Assembly (NCBI GenBank): GCA_963730365.1
Contig: CAVSRM010000005.1
Span: 558,001 to 622,000, forward strand
Direction: 5' to 3'
Length of the DNA stretch: 64,000 nt
Source: Fodinibacter sp963730365
Lineage (GTDB): Bacteria; Actinomycetota; Actinomycetes; Actinomycetales; Dermatophilaceae
Both the position numbers and the translations under genes were made by a program. The notes under the pieces were generated by a model that saw only the letters and a program-made list of their open reading frames with translations, ran no database searches and was not told the origin of the DNA. Below are positions 54,778 to 62,626 of this stretch, in pieces (the stretch's first letter is position 1; the number at the start of each line of letters is the position of its first letter).

Positions 54778-54852
54778 TGGGGTATGGTGTAATTGGCAAC
54801 ACTGGTGATTCTGGTTCATCCGTTCTAGGTTCGAGTCCTGGTACCCCAGCCA
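54778..54852 (+). tRNA. tRNA-Gln (anticodon CTG)
   Basis: Cloverleaf with acceptor TGGGGTA/TACCCCA, D arm with TGGTGTAATTGGCAACA, anticodon stem GGTGA/TCATC holding loop TTCTGGT (anticodon CTG), T arm with GGTTCGAGTCC, discriminator G and an encoded CCA. A -10-like TAGGAT at 54714-54719 lies about 55 bases upstream. Confidence 0.95.
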
Positions 54853-54953
54853 TCGTCCACGGCCCACGAGCCGGGGACGATTCGGAGAAGAGCACGTCCG
54901 TTCGGTAGTGTTCTGCTCCGCTGCCCACGCCGCGCGCGATGGCAGAGGAACAC

Positions 54954-55026
54954 GGCCCCGTTGTGTAGTGGCCTAGCACGCCGCCCTCTCAAGGCGGTAG
55001 CGCGGGTTCGAATCCCGTCGGGGCTA
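54954..55026 (+). tRNA. tRNA-Glu (anticodon CTC)
   Basis: Acceptor GGCCCCG/CGGGGCT, D arm GTG/CAC, anticodon stem CCGCC/GGCGG with loop CTCTCAA (anticodon CTC), and T loop TTCGAAT. CCA is not encoded. TAGTGT at 54906-54911 may be its own -10. A terminator follows, then an integrase remnant, marking this tRNA as a probable integration site. Confidence 0.95.
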
Positions 55027-55037
55027 CAACCCCAAAG

Positions 55038-55060
55038 CCCCCCGGATACCGGGGGGTTTT
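55038..55060 (+). terminator. Intrinsic terminator after tRNA-Glu
   Basis: CCCCCCGG pairs perfectly with CCGGGGGG around the loop ATA, followed by TTTT. It ends the tRNA transcript 11 bases after the tRNA. Confidence 0.85.
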
Positions 55061-55069
55061 GGTGTTTTC

Positions 55070-55264
55070 CTAGGCCACTGATATCGGGATGGGATCGGGC
55101 CGGGTACACAACGGGTACACAACAGCGCGAGCCGCGGCGTCAAGACGGTCCGCGACCTCGTCGAGCTGGTCCGGGAACAGGTGCCCATACAGGTCGAGCG
55201 TCATGGTCGCGGACTTGTGCCCGAGCATCCGGGCCAGGGTCCGCGCCGCACAGCACGGGTCAGG
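55070..55264 (-). pseudogene. Tyrosine-type integrase, C-terminal remnant
   Basis: Reading leftward, the frame gives RTLARMLGHKSATMTLDLYG, HLFPDQLDEVADRLDAAARA and a stop at 55070. This is the end of phage/ICE tyrosine recombinases, including the LGH box and the catalytic tyrosine in LDLYGH. Everything upstream of the LGH region is missing. It sits 44 bases from tRNA-Glu, where such an integrase would be encoded next to its attachment site. The rest of the element is lost or rearranged. Confidence 0.75.
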
Positions 55265-55334
55265 GTGTGGGTCACTACTGAGAGCTGAGCCCTAGGGATC
55301 TACCTCACCCACAAGTGAGGCGCCGAGCGCGGAG

Positions 55335-55761
55335 CTACTCGAGGTCGCGGCCTCGGCAATGTCCCCCCGGCGGTCGAACTGCGCGCGCCTGGTCGGTCGT
55401 GGCCAGCAGCACGCCGCCGACGGCGCGACCCGACAAGCGGTCGCCGTCCCGGACCATGGCGATGACGGGTGCGAAGACGACGACGGTCCCGGTCAGGAAG
55501 GCCGAGGTGGCCACGGGGGTCGTCTCCAAGGCGCAGGTCTGGAGCAGGAAGCCCGTCGCGAGCAAGCTCCCCAAGCCAAGACCGCGAATGAGCGTCGAGC
55601 GAGTGATGTTCCGACGAGCCTGCGGCAGTGCGGCGGCCAGGACCAGGGCGGCGACGGCAAAGCGCAGGGCCACCTGCTGGACGGCGGCGAGCCTCCAGCG
55701 CCGCGCTGCTCGCAGACAGGGCGCCGCCCCAGATCAGGGCGACGGCGAGCAGTGCTGCCAC
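55335..55761 (-). pseudogene. EamA/DMT-family transporter, broken
   Basis: The start MAALLAVALIWGGA (from 55761) is in one frame; the continuation ALRFAVAALVLAAALPQARRN, LGLGSLLATGFLLQTCALET and TPVATSAFLTGTVVVFAPVIAM is in another. Together these are the first EamA domain of a drug/metabolite transporter. A stretch between helix one and two is missing or scrambled, and the second half of the protein is absent after VGGVLLATTDQ. Frameshifted and truncated. Confidence 0.65.
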
Positions 55762-55783
55762 CCTCGACGGTGCCGGGTCCTGG

Positions 55784-55999
55784 TCATCTGAGCTCGTCCC
55801 TCACCGGGAAGGCAGGAGCCGGCGACGATGCAAAAGGCCCGGGCGCCCAGATCCTCGGGTCGTCGCGGACCTGGGCCGCGACGGAGATCGCGACAGCGAG
55901 CAGGCCGATCACGAGGAACATCGCGACCACCGCATGGAGGGCCCAGGTGGTCGGCTGGGCGCCGAGGAGGGGCCGACGCGGGGTGGGGTGGCTGGTCAT
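55784..55999 (-). CDS. Small single-pass membrane protein
   Basis: A 71-residue frame from the ATG at 55999. A basic N terminus (MTSHPTPRRPLLG) is followed by one hydrophobic helix, ALHAVVAMFLVIGLLAVAIS, and a short hydrophilic tail. No family recognised. It lies between the broken EamA gene and the sensor kinase gene on the other strand. Confidence 0.4.
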   Translation of the reverse strand: MTSHPTPRRPLLGAQPTTWALHAVVAMFLVIGLLAVAISVAAQVRDDPRIWAPGPFASSPAPAFPVRDELR

Positions 56000-56107
56000 G
56001 CCCCCTACGCTCCGCGGTGCGCGTCTCGCAGGGCAGCGGGGCACCACTCATCTGGAACGAGGGTTATCCCTGCAGACAGCCGGGCTCTTGCGCGGGACAA
56101 TAGCTAT

Positions 56108-57886
56108 GTGCGCATTGGTCTCATACGCACCGCCGCCCGACCGGCCCTGCTCGGGGCGTTGACCGCCGCAGGTCTGGTGCCCACGTGCGTCGTCTTGGTG
56201 TCCGAGGGCTGGGGGGCCGTACCCCTGCTGGCCGTCCAGCTGATGTTGGCGTTCGCGGGTTTCCTGCTTTGGCTCGACCGTGAGGACCGAGGTCACGCTG
56301 TCCACCTCGTCCTCGCGGGGTTCTTCGTCGGTGTCGGCATGCTCGAGAACTCGACGTTCGAGCAGCTGGGGGGGTACTGGTTGCAGGTCGGGTGGACGTT
56401 CCAGTTGGTTGTCGTCCCCCTTCTCGTTCCCGTCCTCATCGCTTATCCGCAGCCGCGTGCGGAGGGGACGGCCGCTCGACTGCTCATCGCCGGCGCATGG
56501 CTGTGGGCGGTCCCGCTGCGCGTGGCGGCCGCTCTCTCGTGGAGTCCTGAGCAGCAGGGGATCCAGATCCCTGCCCAGTGGCTGTCGTTGGGTGCAGGCG
56601 AACTGACGCGGGAGATCCAGATCCTGTCGTTCGGCCTGCTCGTCGCGCTGGCAACCGGGCTTTGTGTGCTGGAGGGTCGCCGGTGGCGGTCCGCGCGGGG
56701 CGCTCCGCGTGCGGCGACCCGGCTCGTAGCTGCCGCCGGGATCCTCCTGGCAGTTGGTGTGGTCCTACGCGAGGGCGCGCGGCATGCCATCAGGGCCGGC
56801 TGGGTGGACGCCGACGCCGACCTCCAGGCCCGGCTGGACCTGGCCGTCACGCTGATCACCTTCGCCGCGATTCTTGCCCTGGTCACCGTGGCACTGCGGT
56901 CGGCCGCCCGCCGAGGGAGCGTCGTCGAGCGGCTGCTCGCGGCCGCCGGTGACCCGGCGGCCGTGCAGGACGTCCTTCGAAGCGAGCTGGGGGACCCGGG
57001 CCTCGTCCTGGGCTTCCGGGTGGAGGATGAATGGGTCTCGACCCGCGGCGGCCCGGTCCCCGCGCTCGGGGACCCGGCAGGACGGATGCAGCGAGAGCTC
57101 CTCGATGAGGATGGCAGGCCGGTCGCCCTCCTCGACGCCGACGAGCAGGTGGGTCTGGACCCAGCCCGCCTCCGGGTGACCCTGGCCGCCACGACCCTTG
57201 TACTTCAGAACACCCGACTGGCCGTGGAGCGCTCAGCACACCTTGCGGAGCTGGCGGCCTCGCGCGCGCGCATCGTCGAGGCCGGGGTCGAGCAGCGCCG
57301 GCGGCTCGAGCGTGACCTGCACGACGGGGCCCAACAGAGCCTTCTCGCCGTCGCCACGACTCTGTCCCGGGCGTCCCTCGCCGACGGGGAGGGGAGCCTG
57401 CGCACCGTGGTGGACGACGCCCGGGCGCAGCTCACCGCCGCCCTGGCCGAGCTGCGATCCCTGGCGCGAGGCATTCACCCTGCTCCCCTGAGCCAGGGTG
57501 GCCTCGCCGGTGGTCTCGCCGGGTTGGCCCCGGGGATGGACGAGGTGGAGGTACGGCTGGGACCCGGGATCGCCGCGGGAACACCACTGGCGCAGGCCGC
57601 GGAGTCCACTGCCTACTTCGTCGTCGCCGAGGCTCTTGCCAACGCACTACGCCACGCCGGGGGTGGCCCGGTCACGATCGAGGCCGACGTCCAGGACGCT
57701 GCGCTGGTGGTCACCGTCACCGACCGGGGACCCGGTGGAGCGACCGCTCGCTCGGGCGGCGGACTGGCCGGGCTCGCCGATCGAGTCAGGGCGCTGGGCG
57801 GCACGCTCGAGGTCGACAGCCCAATCGGCACGGGGACACGGGTCCGAGCCACGTTGCCGCAGGCGGTGGCGGTGGGCCAGTCATGA
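56108..57886 (+). CDS. Sensor histidine kinase (NarL/LuxR-type partner)
   Basis: A 592-residue membrane kinase. Eight or so hydrophobic helices span residues 5-265 and form the sensor; a linker follows. The HisKA_3 dimerisation box RRRLERDLHDGAQQSLLAV carries the phospho-accepting His near residue 402. The HATPase part has EALANALRHAGG near 510, DRGPGG near 540 and GGGLAGLADRVRALGG near 550. GACAAT at 56096-56101 lies 6 bases before the GTG start (leaderless). It overlaps its response regulator by 4 bases. Signal unknown. Confidence 0.92.
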   Translation: MRIGLIRTAARPALLGALTAAGLVPTCVVLVSEGWGAVPLLAVQLMLAFAGFLLWLDREDRGHAVHLVLAGFFVGVGMLENSTFEQLGGYWLQVGWTFQLVVVPLLVPVLIAYPQPRAEGTAARLLIAGAWLWAVPLRVAAALSWSPEQQGIQIPAQWLSLGAGELTREIQILSFGLLVALATGLCVLEGRRWRSARGAPRAATRLVAAAGILLAVGVVLREGARHAIRAGWVDADADLQARLDLAVTLITFAAILALVTVALRSAARRGSVVERLLAAAGDPAAVQDVLRSELGDPGLVLGFRVEDEWVSTRGGPVPALGDPAGRMQRELLDEDGRPVALLDADEQVGLDPARLRVTLAATTLVLQNTRLAVERSAHLAELAASRARIVEAGVEQRRRLERDLHDGAQQSLLAVATTLSRASLADGEGSLRTVVDDARAQLTAALAELRSLARGIHPAPLSQGGLAGGLAGLAPGMDEVEVRLGPGIAAGTPLAQAAESTAYFVVAEALANALRHAGGGPVTIEADVQDAALVVTVTDRGPGGATARSGGGLAGLADRVRALGGTLEVDSPIGTGTRVRATLPQAVAVGQS

Positions 57887-58596
57887 CGACCCTCCACCGG
57901 TCCACTCCCGATGGTGCGCGGACGCCCTTGCACGTGGTTCTCGCAGACGACTCGGGAATCTTCCGGCAGGGGCTGGCGGCGCTCCTGGCAGCAGCCGGGG
58001 TCACCGTCGCCGCATCGGTCGCATCCGTGGAGGCCCTGGTGGCGGCGGTGGCCCGCACACGGCCGGACATGGCCATCGTGGACGTCCGGATGCCACCGAC
58101 GAACACCGACGAGGGCATCCGGGCCGCGGCCTACCTGCACCGCGCGTACCCCGGGATGGGAGTGCTCGTCCTGTCCACGTACGTTGAGGCGCGCTGGGTG
58201 ACGCGCCTGCTGGATGCTGTCCCCGAGGGCGTGGGTTACTTGCTCAAGGACAGGGTCGAGGACGTCGCTGCGCTTCTGGGCGTCATGCGACGGATCGCTG
58301 GGGGCGGGATTGCCCTCGACCCTGAGGTCGTCACCGTCCTGATGTCCGCCCGACGCCACGCACAACCCCTCGCTCGACTCACCCGACGCGAGCGGGAGGT
58401 GCTCACCCTCATCGCCGAGGGCCAGTCGAACGCCGGGATCGCCGACACGCTGGTCCTCTCGGTCAAAACGGTGGAGGCCCACGTTGCGTCGATCTTCCGC
58501 GCCCTCGACCTGGACGCGACCACCAGCGACAACCGCCGAGTCAAGGCGGCACTGACATTCTTAGCCGCCCAACCGGGTCAGGGCCGCCAGCGATAA
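57883..58596 (+). CDS. NarL/LuxR-family response regulator
   Basis: A 237-residue two-component regulator. The receiver domain has the acidic pair ADDS near residue 22, the phospho-accepting Asp in IVDVRMPP near residue 67, and the Lys in LLKDR near residue 122. The C-terminal LuxR helix-turn-helix is LTRREREVLTLIAEG and IADTLVLSVKTVEAHVASIF. The ATGA overlap with the kinase stop shows coupling. Target genes are not evident nearby. Confidence 0.93.
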   Translation: MTTLHRSTPDGARTPLHVVLADDSGIFRQGLAALLAAAGVTVAASVASVEALVAAVARTRPDMAIVDVRMPPTNTDEGIRAAAYLHRAYPGMGVLVLSTYVEARWVTRLLDAVPEGVGYLLKDRVEDVAALLGVMRRIAGGGIALDPEVVTVLMSARRHAQPLARLTRREREVLTLIAEGQSNAGIADTLVLSVKTVEAHVASIFRALDLDATTSDNRRVKAALTFLAAQPGQGRQR

Positions 58597-58628
58597 CCGG
58601 CTCATCCCAAACTGGGGTGTAGGCGGGG

Positions 58629-58766
58629 TCTGAAGCCGCCGGTCTCGAGTTGGACGGGCAGAACGACTGCCCCGACAACACCTGGGTGGTCTTGCAGACT
58701 CCTCTTGGTGCCCAGACCGTCATTGACACCTCGACGAATAGCGAGGTCGTTCCAAACAGCGACTGA
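58629..58766 (+). pseudogene. Orphan 3' coding fragment
   Basis: An open frame without a start codon at its 5' end reads GLELDGQNDCPDNTWVVLQT, then PLGAQTVIDTSTNSEVVPNS and a stop. Composition is hydrophilic and protein-like, as in the tail of an exported protein. It may be the end of a truncated gene. The rest of the 500 bp between the response regulator and the toxin-antitoxin pair shows no recognisable gene. Confidence 0.3.
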
Positions 58767-59052
58767 CCGCAGCGACGAACCCGCTAGATTGACTGACCCA
58801 CTTCGCCGCCAGTCCACCTACCTCATCGCGGCAAGACAGGATGTTCGGCTCAGCTCGCGCCGTTGGGGACTGACCCTTGAACCGGGCCAAGTATGCCGCC
58901 ACCGCGCGGCGAAGCCGATCAGAGACCGGCGGCAGGAGAACAGGAACCAAGACATGCACTGAAGTGACCATCGCCCAGAATCCGCCCGTGGACATCACTA
59001 GGTCAATGCGGGCGAGGAGCGGCATGACAGTGAATCGGCGTCGGGACTGGAT

Positions 59053-59095
59053 TGCACCCCTTGCGGGACTGACGTACAGTTTTCCGTACAGGAGG
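59053..59095 (+). promoter_or_regulatory. Promoter/operator of the YefM-YoeB pair
   Basis: TTGCAC at 59053-59058 and TACAGT at 59075-59080 (16-base spacing) are a plausible promoter. Two CGTACAG units at 59073-59079 and 59085-59091 overlap the -10 and the start of the ribosome-binding site (GGAGG, 59091-59095). Operators of known YefM proteins contain TGTACA-like cores, so autorepression is likely. Confidence 0.55.
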
Positions 59096-59100
59096 TCACC

Positions 59101-59358
59101 ATGAAGACGATGAGCTACACCGAGTCCCGCGCCCGCTACGCCGAGGTGCTCGACGGCGTCGCCAACGACCGCGAGGAAGTCATCATCACCCGCGCCGGCC
59201 ATGACCCAGTCGTCATCGTGTCCCTCGAGGACTACGAGTCGCTGCGTGAGACGGCGTACCTGATGCGCTCGCCCGCCAACGCGCGCCGCCTGCTGGACGC
59301 CATGGAGCGCCTCGAAGCCGGCCGCGGCGAAGCGCACGACATGATCGAGACCGTCTGA
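59101..59358 (+). CDS. yefM: YefM-family antitoxin
   Basis: An 85-residue Phd/YefM antitoxin. The N-terminal DNA-binding part MSYTESRARYAEVLDGVAND with VIITRAGHDPVVIVSLEDYESL is characteristic; the C-terminal helix from about residue 60 should wrap the toxin. GGAGG is 5 bases from the ATG. It ends 1 bp before the toxin gene, the usual antitoxin-first order. Confidence 0.92.
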   Translation: MKTMSYTESRARYAEVLDGVANDREEVIITRAGHDPVVIVSLEDYESLRETAYLMRSPANARRLLDAMERLEAGRGEAHDMIETV

Positions 59359-59359
59359 C

Positions 59360-59617
59360 GTGTTACTCGTCTGGGACGAGAATGCCTGGCAGGACTACCT
59401 CTGGTGGCAGGCCCAAGACCGCAGAATTCTGAAGCGGATCAACACGCTCCTCGCAGACGTCCAGCGCAACGGCAACGAGGGAATCGGCAAACCGGAGGCG
59501 CTCAAGCACGACTTCGCCGGCTACTGGTCCAGACGCATCACCGATGAGCACCGCCTGGTCTACAAAATCGTCGGCCAGGAGGTTCGCATCGCCGCCTGCC
59601 GCTACCACTACGGGTAG
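59360..59617 (+). CDS. yoeB: YoeB-family mRNA interferase toxin
   Basis: An 85-residue toxin that cleaves mRNA at the ribosomal A site. Opening WDENAWQDYLWWQAQDRRIL and the block GIGKPEALKHDFAGYWSRRI, then DEHRLVYKIV and ACRYHYG, match YoeB. The catalytic positions Glu (in GKPEALK), Arg (in WSRRI) and the penultimate-region His (YHYG) are all present, so it looks active. GTG start. Probably silent while YefM is bound. Confidence 0.92.
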   Translation: MLLVWDENAWQDYLWWQAQDRRILKRINTLLADVQRNGNEGIGKPEALKHDFAGYWSRRITDEHRLVYKIVGQEVRIAACRYHYG

Positions 59618-59668
59618 CGCGATCTGCGGCAAATGAGTGAATGTGGGTGCAGCCAGCCAGCTCCGTCA

Positions 59669-59932
59669 CTACGGGCGGGTCGGGTCGGCGGAGTACTCGC
59701 CAATCGCGAACCTCAAGCGCTGGCCGATGTCTGCGAGGACCGCAGCGACGGCCTCCCGGCTGCTCTCTGCATCGGGCGGAAGCAAGCCCGCCGCCAAACA
59801 CCGTCGACCGAGCGCCTGGACGTTGTGGTCGTCGATGGCCCCGCCACGCATCTCCCCTTCGTAGCGTCCCAGCACCGCCAGCAGTACCAGGACGTCGGCG
59901 GAAGGGACCGGGTTGCGAGTTGGCTCTGACAT
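59669..59932 (-). CDS. Small hypothetical protein
   Basis: An 87-residue frame from the ATG at 59932. It reads ADVLVLLAVLGRYEGEMRGG, IDDHNVQALGRRCLAAGLLP, and EAVAAVLADIGQRLRFAIGE, an all-helical, Leu/Ala-rich small protein with gene-like codon use. No family recognised. It lies between the toxin gene and a GNAT gene, on the other strand. Confidence 0.5.
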   Translation of the reverse strand: MSEPTRNPVPSADVLVLLAVLGRYEGEMRGGAIDDHNVQALGRRCLAAGLLPPDAESSREAVAAVLADIGQRLRFAIGEYSADPTRP

Positions 59933-60032
59933 ACCGCGATTGTCACTGAAGGCGGCACGAGCGGATGTTTGCTCACTGTCACATGCGAAGTGGGACAGTC
60001 GTCGGCAGGGCTTGCGATGCGACCATGGATTG

Positions 60033-60557
60033 GTGGTCCCCCCGGTGTTGGAGACGGACCGGCTGCGCTTGGACCGGCCGGTGCCGGCCGATGCGGCGGG
60101 AGTGTTCGCGGTCCTCGGTGACCCGCGGACGGTTGTGCACAACCCGTCCGATCTTCTCAGGGACGAGGGCGAGGCCGTCGAACTGGTCGCCCGGTGGGTT
60201 CACCACTGGGAGGAGCACGGGTTCGGCTACTGGTGTGTACGGATGTCTGGTTCGGATCGCGTCATCGGCTATGTCGGCGTCAAGCGGATGACCGTGCACG
60301 GCAGCCGTGTGCTGAATCTGGTGTGTCGTCTTGCTCCGGAGGCGTGGGGGGCGGGGCTGGCCACCGAAGCGGTGTCCGTGGTGGTGTCGTGGGTGGCGTC
60401 CGAGATGCCGACCGAGACGATCCTCGGGCGTGTGCGTCCGGGGAACCGGGCCAGTCAGAACGTGGCGCGGAAGGCTGGCCTGCTACGCGACATCGCAATG
60501 GATGACGAGGGTGAAGACGGGCTTGATTGGGCGTTCACGAACCGCAAGCTGCCCTGA
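60033..60557 (+). CDS. GNAT N-acetyltransferase (RimJ/RimL-like)
   Basis: A 174-residue acetyltransferase. ETDRLRLDRPVPADAAGVFAVL opens it, as in RimJ/RimL proteins. The acetyl-CoA loop is WGAGLATEAVSVVVSW near residue 108, followed by NRASQNVARKAGLLRD. A GTG at 60033 is used; TTG 60030 or GTG 60045 are alternatives. The substrate is unknown. Confidence 0.8.
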   Translation: MVPPVLETDRLRLDRPVPADAAGVFAVLGDPRTVVHNPSDLLRDEGEAVELVARWVHHWEEHGFGYWCVRMSGSDRVIGYVGVKRMTVHGSRVLNLVCRLAPEAWGAGLATEAVSVVVSWVASEMPTETILGRVRPGNRASQNVARKAGLLRDIAMDDEGEDGLDWAFTNRKLP

Positions 60558-60689
60558 CCGGGCCCGCCGCAGACGGAGTGGTTCAGTGTCAAGGGCCATT
60601 GAGATCTGCCCGGTGACGGTCGTGAGAACTGCCCGGTGGTGGCCATGGGATCTGCCCAGTGCTGGCCACCCTCGGTCCGGTGGTGGGGG

Positions 60690-61085
60690 TCAGGTCAAGG
60701 GGCTCACCCCCGCGCCGGCGAGAGCTTGGGTCAGGCGGACGCTGTCGCCGGTGGTTTGACAGATGTGGGCGTGGTGCAGGAGTCGGTCGACGGTCGCGGT
60801 CGCGAGGGTCTTGGGCATCAGCTCGTCGAACGAGGCCGGGTGCAGGTTCGAGCTGATCGCGATGGACCGCTTCTCGTACGCGGCATCGACAAGCCGGTAC
60901 AGGCCTTCGGCGGCATCGTGCGCCACTGGGAGCAGGCCAATATCGTCGACCACGACGAGATCCGCTCGCAGGACCCGGGTGATGGCGCGGGTGACGGTGT
61001 CGTCGGCGCGGTGACGGCGTAGCAGGATCCCGAGGCCTTCGAGGGTGAACCACGCGACCTTGAGCCCCTGCTCGACGGCCTTCAT
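60690..61085 (-). mobile_element. istB: IS21-family IstB remnant
   Basis: A 131-residue frame corresponding to the middle and end of IstB, the ATP-binding helper of IS21-type transposition. Walker B is LVVVDDIGLLPV near residue 45, followed by DAAYEKRSIAISSNLHPASF and the C-terminal TVDRLLHHAH. The N-terminal region with Walker A is gone, and no istA is seen. The break lies at about 61085, where an unrelated frame joins. An insertion-sequence scar, not functional. Confidence 0.8.
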
Positions 61086-61563
61086 CCGCTCTGGCAGGGC
61101 CGTGAGTTGGGGGGCACCTGCTCTTGGCTGGCATTGGGTATCCGGTCTTGGACGAACCGCTTGAGCCAGATGTCGGGCTTGATGCCGTCGACTTCGCTAA
61201 GCATGCCGAGGCAGGCCCACGTCACTGGGCCGCGTCCCTTGACGCTGAGGTACGCCGCCTCGGCAGCTTCTTGGTTGTCGCGGAAGTCCTGAGCTTTGAG
61301 TCTGCTTGCCTTGTGCAGTGCCGCAGCGGCGTCGGTGACGACTTCTGCCTTGTATCGACGGGAGACCTTGCCGTTGTTGGTGATGGCGCAAAGGGCTTCT
61401 GGGGAGGTCGCGTCGAGGACCCGTAGATCATTGGCCGGTTCGCCACGGCGCACCCGCCATCGGCTCACGGCGCCGACGACCCCGGTCTTGCGGTCGCGGT
61501 TGACGTATCGAGCCCGAACCGAGAAGACGGCGTCGATCAGGGCGGCCTCAACCTCATCCCCCG
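61082..61563 (-). pseudogene. HhH-GPD-like protein, truncated at both ends
   Basis: Reading leftward from about 61560: EVEAALIDAVFSVRARYVNR, DRKTGVVGAVSRWRVRRGE, ALCAITNNGKVSRRYKAEVV, and VKGRGPVTWACLGMLSEVDG then IKPDIWLKRFV. The GRGPVTW hairpin followed by D.WL.RFV resembles helix-hairpin-helix base-excision-like proteins. There is no believable start (the frame merges into the antisense of the next gene), and the end runs into the IstB junction. I treat it as a fragment trapped between rearrangements. Family call is tentative. Confidence 0.4.
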
Positions 61564-61744
61564 ACCGAGGCGCTCCCAGGTCGGGCGCGCAGCCCGCCGG
61601 GGTGGCCCGCGACGGGCGCCCGCCGCGGATCGTCGAGCTCGGGGACGACGACATCACCCGGAGAAGCCAGCACTTCGCGCGGGAACGCTTCCCGGGTGAG
61701 GTGCGGGTTTCTCGGGGGACCCGAGAAACTCGCAAGGGGCGGGC

Positions 61745-62032
61745 TCAGATGTCGAGGGTGATGCCCAGGGTCACGGTGTCGCCGAGCCCGACTCCTTCGC
61801 GGCGCCGCACGGTCACCTTGAGGGGGACGAGGTAGCCGCCGTCCTTCGGGAAGAGCGAGGTCGTACAGTCGCTGCCGCCGAGCCGGCCGGAGACCGGGAT
61901 GCAGCCCCAGCCATAGGTGGCCTGCCGGGCGACCTCGCGGATGCGCTCCGCCTCCGGCTCCGGGACCGCGACGAAGTGGTGGGGGGCCGGGCCACGCCAC
62001 TCGACGACTTCCCCGGAGAACTCCAGCTCCAT
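61745..62032 (-). CDS. DUF1905 protein
   Basis: A 95-residue DUF1905 protein. EFSGEVVEWRGPAPHHFVAVP at the start, YGWGCIPVSGRLGGSDCTTSLFPK in the middle, and GGYLVPLKVTVRR with GDTVTLGITLDI at the end are all family-typical. It forms a small beta barrel; function unknown. It is divergent from an ECF sigma gene with a 69-bp gap. Confidence 0.85.
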   Translation of the reverse strand: MELEFSGEVVEWRGPAPHHFVAVPEPEAERIREVARQATYGWGCIPVSGRLGGSDCTTSLFPKDGGYLVPLKVTVRRREGVGLGDTVTLGITLDI

Positions 62033-62101
62033 GGCACGACGAGGGGGGTCGCCGACGACACTCCGTGTCAACCGGAACGGGGTCCGGGGCGTCAGTGGAG
62101 C

Positions 62102-62626
62102 ATGACAATGACAGTCGTGGACCCTCGCAGCGAGGCGGACGACGCGATCAGCGGGCTGTACGCCGCCCACGCGCGCGGCCTCGTACGGCTGGCGTGGCTG
62201 CTCCTTCACGACGTCGGGGACGCCGAGGAGGTCGTCCAGGACGCCTTCGTGGCTCTGCACCGCCGGTGGTCGGCGCTCGACGCACCGGCCAGCGCACCGG
62301 CGTACCTGCGCCGGTCCGTCGTCAACGGCGCTCGCTCGGCGCTGCGGCACCGGGGGGTCGTCGTGCGGCACTCCGCCGCTTTGCGCGCCGAGGCAGAAAC
62401 GACCGCGCCCGGCGCCGACACGGTGGCCGCTGGTGCCGCCGAGCGCGCCGCAGTCCTCGCGCGCCTCGCCCGCCTCCCACAGCGCCAGCGCGAGGTGCTC
62501 GTCCTGCGCTACTACCTCGACCTCTCCGAGCGCGAGATCGCCGACACCCTCGGCATCTCCCCCGGCTCGGTCAAGAGCCACGCCCACCGCGGGCTCGCCG
62601 CGCTGCGGGCCGGACAGGAGCTGTGA
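62102..62626 (+). CDS. ECF-type sigma factor (SigE-like group)
   Basis: A 174-residue ECF sigma factor. Region 2: LYAAHARGLVRLAWLLLHDV with GDAEEVVQDAFVALHRRW. Region 4: LPQRQREVLVLRYYLDLSER, EIADTLGISPGSVKSHAHRG. The layout matches actinobacterial SigE-family factors. Its TGA stop overlaps the ATG of the next gene by one base (TGATG), so the two are coupled. Confidence 0.92.
   Translation: MTMTVVDPRSEADDAISGLYAAHARGLVRLAWLLLHDVGDAEEVVQDAFVALHRRWSALDAPASAPAYLRRSVVNGARSALRHRGVVVRHSAALRAEAETTAPGADTVAAGAAERAAVLARLARLPQRQREVLVLRYYLDLSEREIADTLGISPGSVKSHAHRGLAALRAGQEL

Noticed and set aside
54825..55109. Minus-strand frames across the tRNA-Gln/tRNA-Glu region
   Set aside because: They are translations of the tRNA genes and terminator, a common false call.
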